Positions 6,997 through 9,499 of a stretch of 9,499 nucleotides of DNA are shown here, in pieces. The stretch covers positions 1-9,499 of the forward strand of contig CALBMW010000231.1 of NCBI GenBank assembly GCA_937896275.1. The letters run 5' to 3'. The first letter of the stretch is position 1. The number at the start of each line of letters is the position of its first letter. The notes under the pieces were generated by a model that did not search any database, was not told the origin of the DNA, and saw only the letters and a list, made by a program, of their open reading frames with translations. Position numbers and translations under genes: made by a program. Origin of the DNA: an uncultured Myxococcales bacterium. GTDB lineage: Bacteria; Myxococcota_A; Bradymonadia; UBA7976; UBA1532.

Positions 6997-8013
6997 TCAG
7001 TCACCCAGACTGGCGAGGCCCGCGGCTTCGAACCGCAGGTCGATGAAGAGTTCCGTAAACCGGTTGAAGAAGACGTCCTGATCGCTCGAGTCGGCCTGCT
7101 GCTGAGGGTTGAAGGTGCTCGCCCCCAGCCCGATGGAGAAGCCGCCGACGGGCAGGAACGTCGCTTCCAGATCGTAGTTGAGGTAGTGCCGGGTCGACGT
7201 ATCGGGCTCGACGGCGAAGCTGGCACCCTCGATGCGCGATGTGTCGTGCAGCCAGTGCGTGTGGATGCCGGCGCCGGCGCCGACCGCCAGCCAGTCGAGG
7301 ACGCCCAGGCTCACCGAGAGGCTGTTCGACATGCGGGCGCGCGTGTTGCGCACGCCGCTGTTGCGGAATCGATCGCAGGCGGTGTCACCGCCGACGCAGC
7401 CGGGGACCAGCGGCTCGGTCAGCTCGCCCGTCGTGAAGTCGTGAAAGTCGCGCGCGATCACCAGGCCGTAGGCGACGGTGAGGCCGTCGAGGACATCGAA
7501 GGTGCGGCTGACGCCGACCCGCGGCTCCACCGCGAGCAGGAGCGTGCGCGCCCGGGAGGCCTTGCTGGTGGGCAGGCGCACGCCCAGATCGGCCGTGAAC
7601 ACGGTCTCGACGACCGGGACCCTCCAGAGCTGGCTGCTGCCGAAGCCCAGCGTGGTGTCGCCGACGATCCACTCGCCCGACTGCGTGGTCCAGTCGCTCT
7701 CGGTCAGCTCGCGGCTGAGGCTGGCGCCGGCCCGCACATAGAGTTGGTCCCAGACATACCAGCGCGGCTGCAGGGCGAGCGTCATCTCGTAGGTCGGGTC
7801 GTAGGTGAGATCGGTGCTCTGGTCGAGGGACACGGCGGTGACGGCGTTGCGGTAGATCAGCTGGGAGCCGCGCCAGGCGGGGGCGGCCTTCGCGTCTGCC
7901 TTGGCCTCGACCTGCGCGGCGCGGGCGGTGCTCGCGGCGCCGACCAGGAGCAGCGGCAGCAGCACGGTCCCCAGGCGTGCCGGGCGGCCCCGGCGGGTCG
8001 GGCATCTGAACAT
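6997..8013 (-). CDS. Probable outer-membrane beta-barrel protein
   Basis: A secreted protein of 338 residues. It has a Sec signal peptide: a basic MFRCPTRRGRPARLG start, the hydrophobic core TVLLPLLLVGAAS and the cleavage-type site TARA-A. The mature part is rich in alternating polar/hydrophobic strands, for example YEMTLALQPRWYVWDQLYVRA, VFTADLGVRLPTS and LNYDLEATFLPVGGFSIGLGA, and ends with a strand-like LFIDLRFE before a short tail. This suggests an outer-membrane barrel, but I cannot name a family. I chose the ATG at 8013 over the in-frame GTG at 8019, because GAGAGGT sits at a good distance from the ATG and would overlap the GTG. It is the first gene of the unit and the protease starts 2 nt after its stop, so the two are probably made together. 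It might anchor, export or assemble the protease at the surface; that is inference. A non-barrel beta-rich exported protein remains possible. Confidence 0.82.
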   Translation of the reverse strand: MFRCPTRRGRPARLGTVLLPLLLVGAASTARAAQVEAKADAKAAPAWRGSQLIYRNAVTAVSLDQSTDLTYDPTYEMTLALQPRWYVWDQLYVRAGASLSRELTESDWTTQSGEWIVGDTTLGFGSSQLWRVPVVETVFTADLGVRLPTSKASRARTLLLAVEPRVGVSRTFDVLDGLTVAYGLVIARDFHDFTTGELTEPLVPGCVGGDTACDRFRNSGVRNTRARMSNSLSVSLGVLDWLAVGAGAGIHTHWLHDTSRIEGASFAVEPDTSTRHYLNYDLEATFLPVGGFSIGLGASTFNPQQQADSSDQDVFFNRFTELFIDLRFEAAGLASLGD

Positions 8014-8063
8014 GGGCACCTCTCAGCGGGCTCGACCGCACCTGTACGGGTCGGGAACGCCGC

Positions 8064-8092
8064 AAAGTACGAAAAGGACCGGTGTGCGTGAA
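8064..8092 (-). promoter_or_regulatory. Candidate sigma70-like promoter for the barrel-protease unit
   Basis: On the minus strand, TTCACG (8092-8087, 4 of 6 to the -35 consensus) is followed after 17 nt by TACTTT (8069-8064, 3 of 6 to the -10 consensus). Transcription would start near 8057, giving a leader of about 44 nt with the GAGAGGT ribosome site before ATG 8013. The match is modest but the spacing is ideal, and it sits just downstream of a perfect tandem repeat. Confidence 0.4.
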
Positions 8093-8096
8093 GGGT

Positions 8097-8128
8097 CGGA
8101 TTTTGCACTCTGCGGATTTTGCACTCTG
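8097..8128. repeat. Perfect 16-bp tandem direct repeat in the divergent intergenic region
   Basis: CGGATTTTGCACTCTG occurs at 8097-8112 and again at 8113-8128 with no gap and no mismatch. It lies between the divergent barrel and sthA genes, and its near edge is 4 bp upstream of the candidate -35 element of the barrel-protease promoter. CTCTGAG at the end of copy two (8124-8130) recurs at 8137-8143. The location suits an activator or repressor that binds direct repeats; a chance slippage duplication is the alternative. The TTTT core is AT-rich compared with its surroundings. Confidence 0.85.
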
Positions 8129-8157
8129 AGTCGTCGCTCTGAGCCTGCGCCTCACGC

Positions 8158-8177
8158 GCCCCGCAGCAGGTCGGGGC
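8158..8177. other. Inverted repeat upstream of sthA
   Basis: GCCCCG (8158-8163) and CGGGGC (8172-8177) form a perfect 6-bp stem around an 8-nt loop, 45 nt before the sthA start codon. A second palindrome, AAGGCCTT, follows at 8181-8188. It could be a leader hairpin or a binding site. No T-tract follows on either strand. Confidence 0.35.
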
Positions 8178-8222
8178 CGCAAGGCCTTGCGCGCCGCCGC
8201 CGCCCGTGGCCTGAATGCGCCC

Positions 8223-9499
8223 ATGAACACGCACGAATATGACCTGATCGTCATCGGCTCGGGGCCCGCGGGCGAGAAGGGCGCGGCCCAGGCCGCTTAT
8301 TTCGGCAAGCGCGTCGCGCTGATCGAGAGGCTACGCCACTACGGCGGCGCGGCCTGCAACACCGGCACGCTGCCGAGCAAGACGCTGCGTGAGACGGCCC
8401 TGGTGCTGAGCGGCTTTCGCTCGCGGCGCCTCGTGGGCGTCGATCTCTCGCTGGGGCGCGACGCCCGCGTCGCCGATCTGATGCACCACGAGCACGAGGT
8501 CACCGGCACCGAGCAGGATCGCATCCGGTCGAACCTCGACCGGCACGGCGTCGACGTCTTTCATGGGACGGCGCGCTTCCTCGACGCCCGGACGGTCGAG
8601 GTCGTGGGGGCGACGCCGGTGCGGTTGAAGGCGCCGGTGGTGCTGATCGCCACCGGATCGTCGCCGCGGCGCCCGGCCATGTATCCCTTCGTCGACGCAC
8701 GGGTGTGGGACTCGGACGAGGTGCTCGGCCTCACCTTCGTGCCGCAGCGCATGGTGGTCGTGGGCGCGGGGGTCATCGGCTCTGAATACGCTTGTACTTT
8801 CGCAGCCTTGGGGACCGAGGTGCTGCTGGTTGACGGGCGCCCCGGCTTCATGGACTTCCTCGACGCCGAGATCGCCGATCGATTGAGGCGCGGCATGCAG
8901 GGGCTGGGCGTGACCTTCCTGCAACCGCAGCGTATCAAGGCCTGCGACGCGGGCGCCGTGGTCACGGTGACGCTGGACGACGATCGGATCATCGAGACCG
9001 ACGCCGTGCTCGTCGCCGCGGGGCGCATCGGTAACGTCGACGCCCTCGATCTGCCGGCGGCTGGGGTGGCGACCGATGGCGGGGGACGCATCACGGTCGA
9101 CGCCTCCTATCAGACCAGCGTTCCCGGCGTCTATGCCGCGGGCGACGTGATCGGCTTCCCGTCCTTGGCTTCGGTGTCGATGGAGCAGGCCCGCGTGGCG
9201 ATGGCTCATGCGTTCCACCTGGACTACAAGGAGGCCGTCGCGCCGGTGCTGCCCTTCGGCATCTACACCATCCCCGAGACGTCCATGGCCGGCGCCACCG
9301 AGGAGCAGTTGGTGGCTGCGGGCGTGGATTACGTGGTCGGTCGGGCGCGCTACGACGAGAACCCCCGGGGCACGATCATCGGGGACGATGGCTTGCTGAA
9401 GCTGATCTATCGGCGCGCGGACATGAAGCTGCTCGGCGTCCACGTCGTGGGCGAGATCGCCAGCGAGTTGGTGCACGTCGGGCTGATGGGTCTGTTGAT
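8223..9499 (+). CDS. sthA: Soluble pyridine nucleotide transhydrogenase (SthA-like), 3'-truncated
   Basis: An FAD flavoprotein of the disulfide-reductase fold that would move hydride between NADPH and NAD+ in the cytoplasm. The first 425 residues are in view; family members run to about 465, so some 40 are lost at the window edge. Seen: FAD-binding GSGPAG (12-17) with acidic E35 ending the second strand, CNTGTLPSKTLRE (45-57), ATGSSP (143-148), a second dinucleotide fold GAGVIG (181-186) with D204 ending its second strand, GVYAAGDVIGFPSLAS (302-317) and GIYTIPE (346-352). The usual redox CxxxxC pair is missing: the second Cys position is T49 and the only nearby Cys (C45) is one place out of register. 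That fits SthA and excludes lipoamide dehydrogenase or glutathione reductase. ATG 8223 gives a typical N-terminus, though no clear ribosome site precedes it. It is divergent from the barrel-protease unit. Confidence 0.9.
   Translation, partial: MNTHEYDLIVIGSGPAGEKGAAQAAYFGKRVALIERLRHYGGAACNTGTLPSKTLRETALVLSGFRSRRLVGVDLSLGRDARVADLMHHEHEVTGTEQDRIRSNLDRHGVDVFHGTARFLDARTVEVVGATPVRLKAPVVLIATGSSPRRPAMYPFVDARVWDSDEVLGLTFVPQRMVVVGAGVIGSEYACTFAALGTEVLLVDGRPGFMDFLDAEIADRLRRGMQGLGVTFLQPQRIKACDAGAVVTVTLDDDRIIETDAVLVAAGRIGNVDALDLPAAGVATDGGGRITVDASYQTSVPGVYAAGDVIGFPSLASVSMEQARVAMAHAFHLDYKEAVAPVLPFGIYTIPETSMAGATEEQLVAAGVDYVVGRARYDENPRGTIIGDDGLLKLIYRRADMKLLGVHVVGEIASELVHVGLMGLL

Noticed and set aside
3326..7081. 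A 1251-codon open frame on the plus strand, antisense to almost the whole metalloprotease gene.
   Set aside because: Its product is a low-complexity mix of Val, Ala, Arg, His and Glu without any domain. Long antisense frames are expected opposite GC3-rich genes, and the minus frame has a signal peptide, zinc motif and Met-turn.

Overview
The window is GC-rich DNA with dense, mostly GC3-rich coding. It probably comes from a Gram-negative bacterium of the Myxococcota / former deltaproteobacterial type. The evidence for that is an Sec-exported barrel-like protein, a very large lipoprotein metalloprotease of a family common in such genomes, and an SthA-like flavoprotein. The phylum is an inference; no rRNA or tRNA gene is present to confirm it.

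Layout. (1) 1-2029, plus strand: the 3' end of a homoserine kinase gene (thrB) overlaps threonine synthase (thrC) by an ATGA junction. Together they cover the last two steps of threonine synthesis. (2) 2030-2158: a short tail-to-tail gap with one imperfect hairpin. (3) 2159-2740, minus strand: an unrecognised small protein with two predicted membrane segments. (4) 2741-3256: about 500 bp without a convincing gene. It holds a leader with hairpins, a 14-bp tandem duplication, and a 21-copy heptanucleotide array that stops 10 bp short of the protease stop codon. (5) 3257-8013, minus strand: a two-gene unit. A probable outer-membrane beta-barrel protein is followed, after 2 nt, by a 1245-residue lipoprotein metzincin with HEVGHxxGxxH and a Met-turn. 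(6) 8014-8222: a divergent intergenic region with a perfect 16-bp tandem repeat directly upstream of a candidate promoter for the barrel-protease pair. (7) 8223-9499, plus strand: the 5' part of an SthA-like pyridine nucleotide transhydrogenase, cut by the window edge.

How it fits together. The threonine genes and the transhydrogenase are ordinary metabolism. The distinctive part is the barrel-metalloprotease operon, which looks like a co-expressed cell-envelope unit with a repeat-marked promoter at one end and a repeat array at the other. No CRISPR array, transposase, integrase or recognised structured RNA was found. The best candidates for something undescribed are the protease's large insertion before its active site, its pairing with the barrel protein, and the heptad array in its 3' flank.
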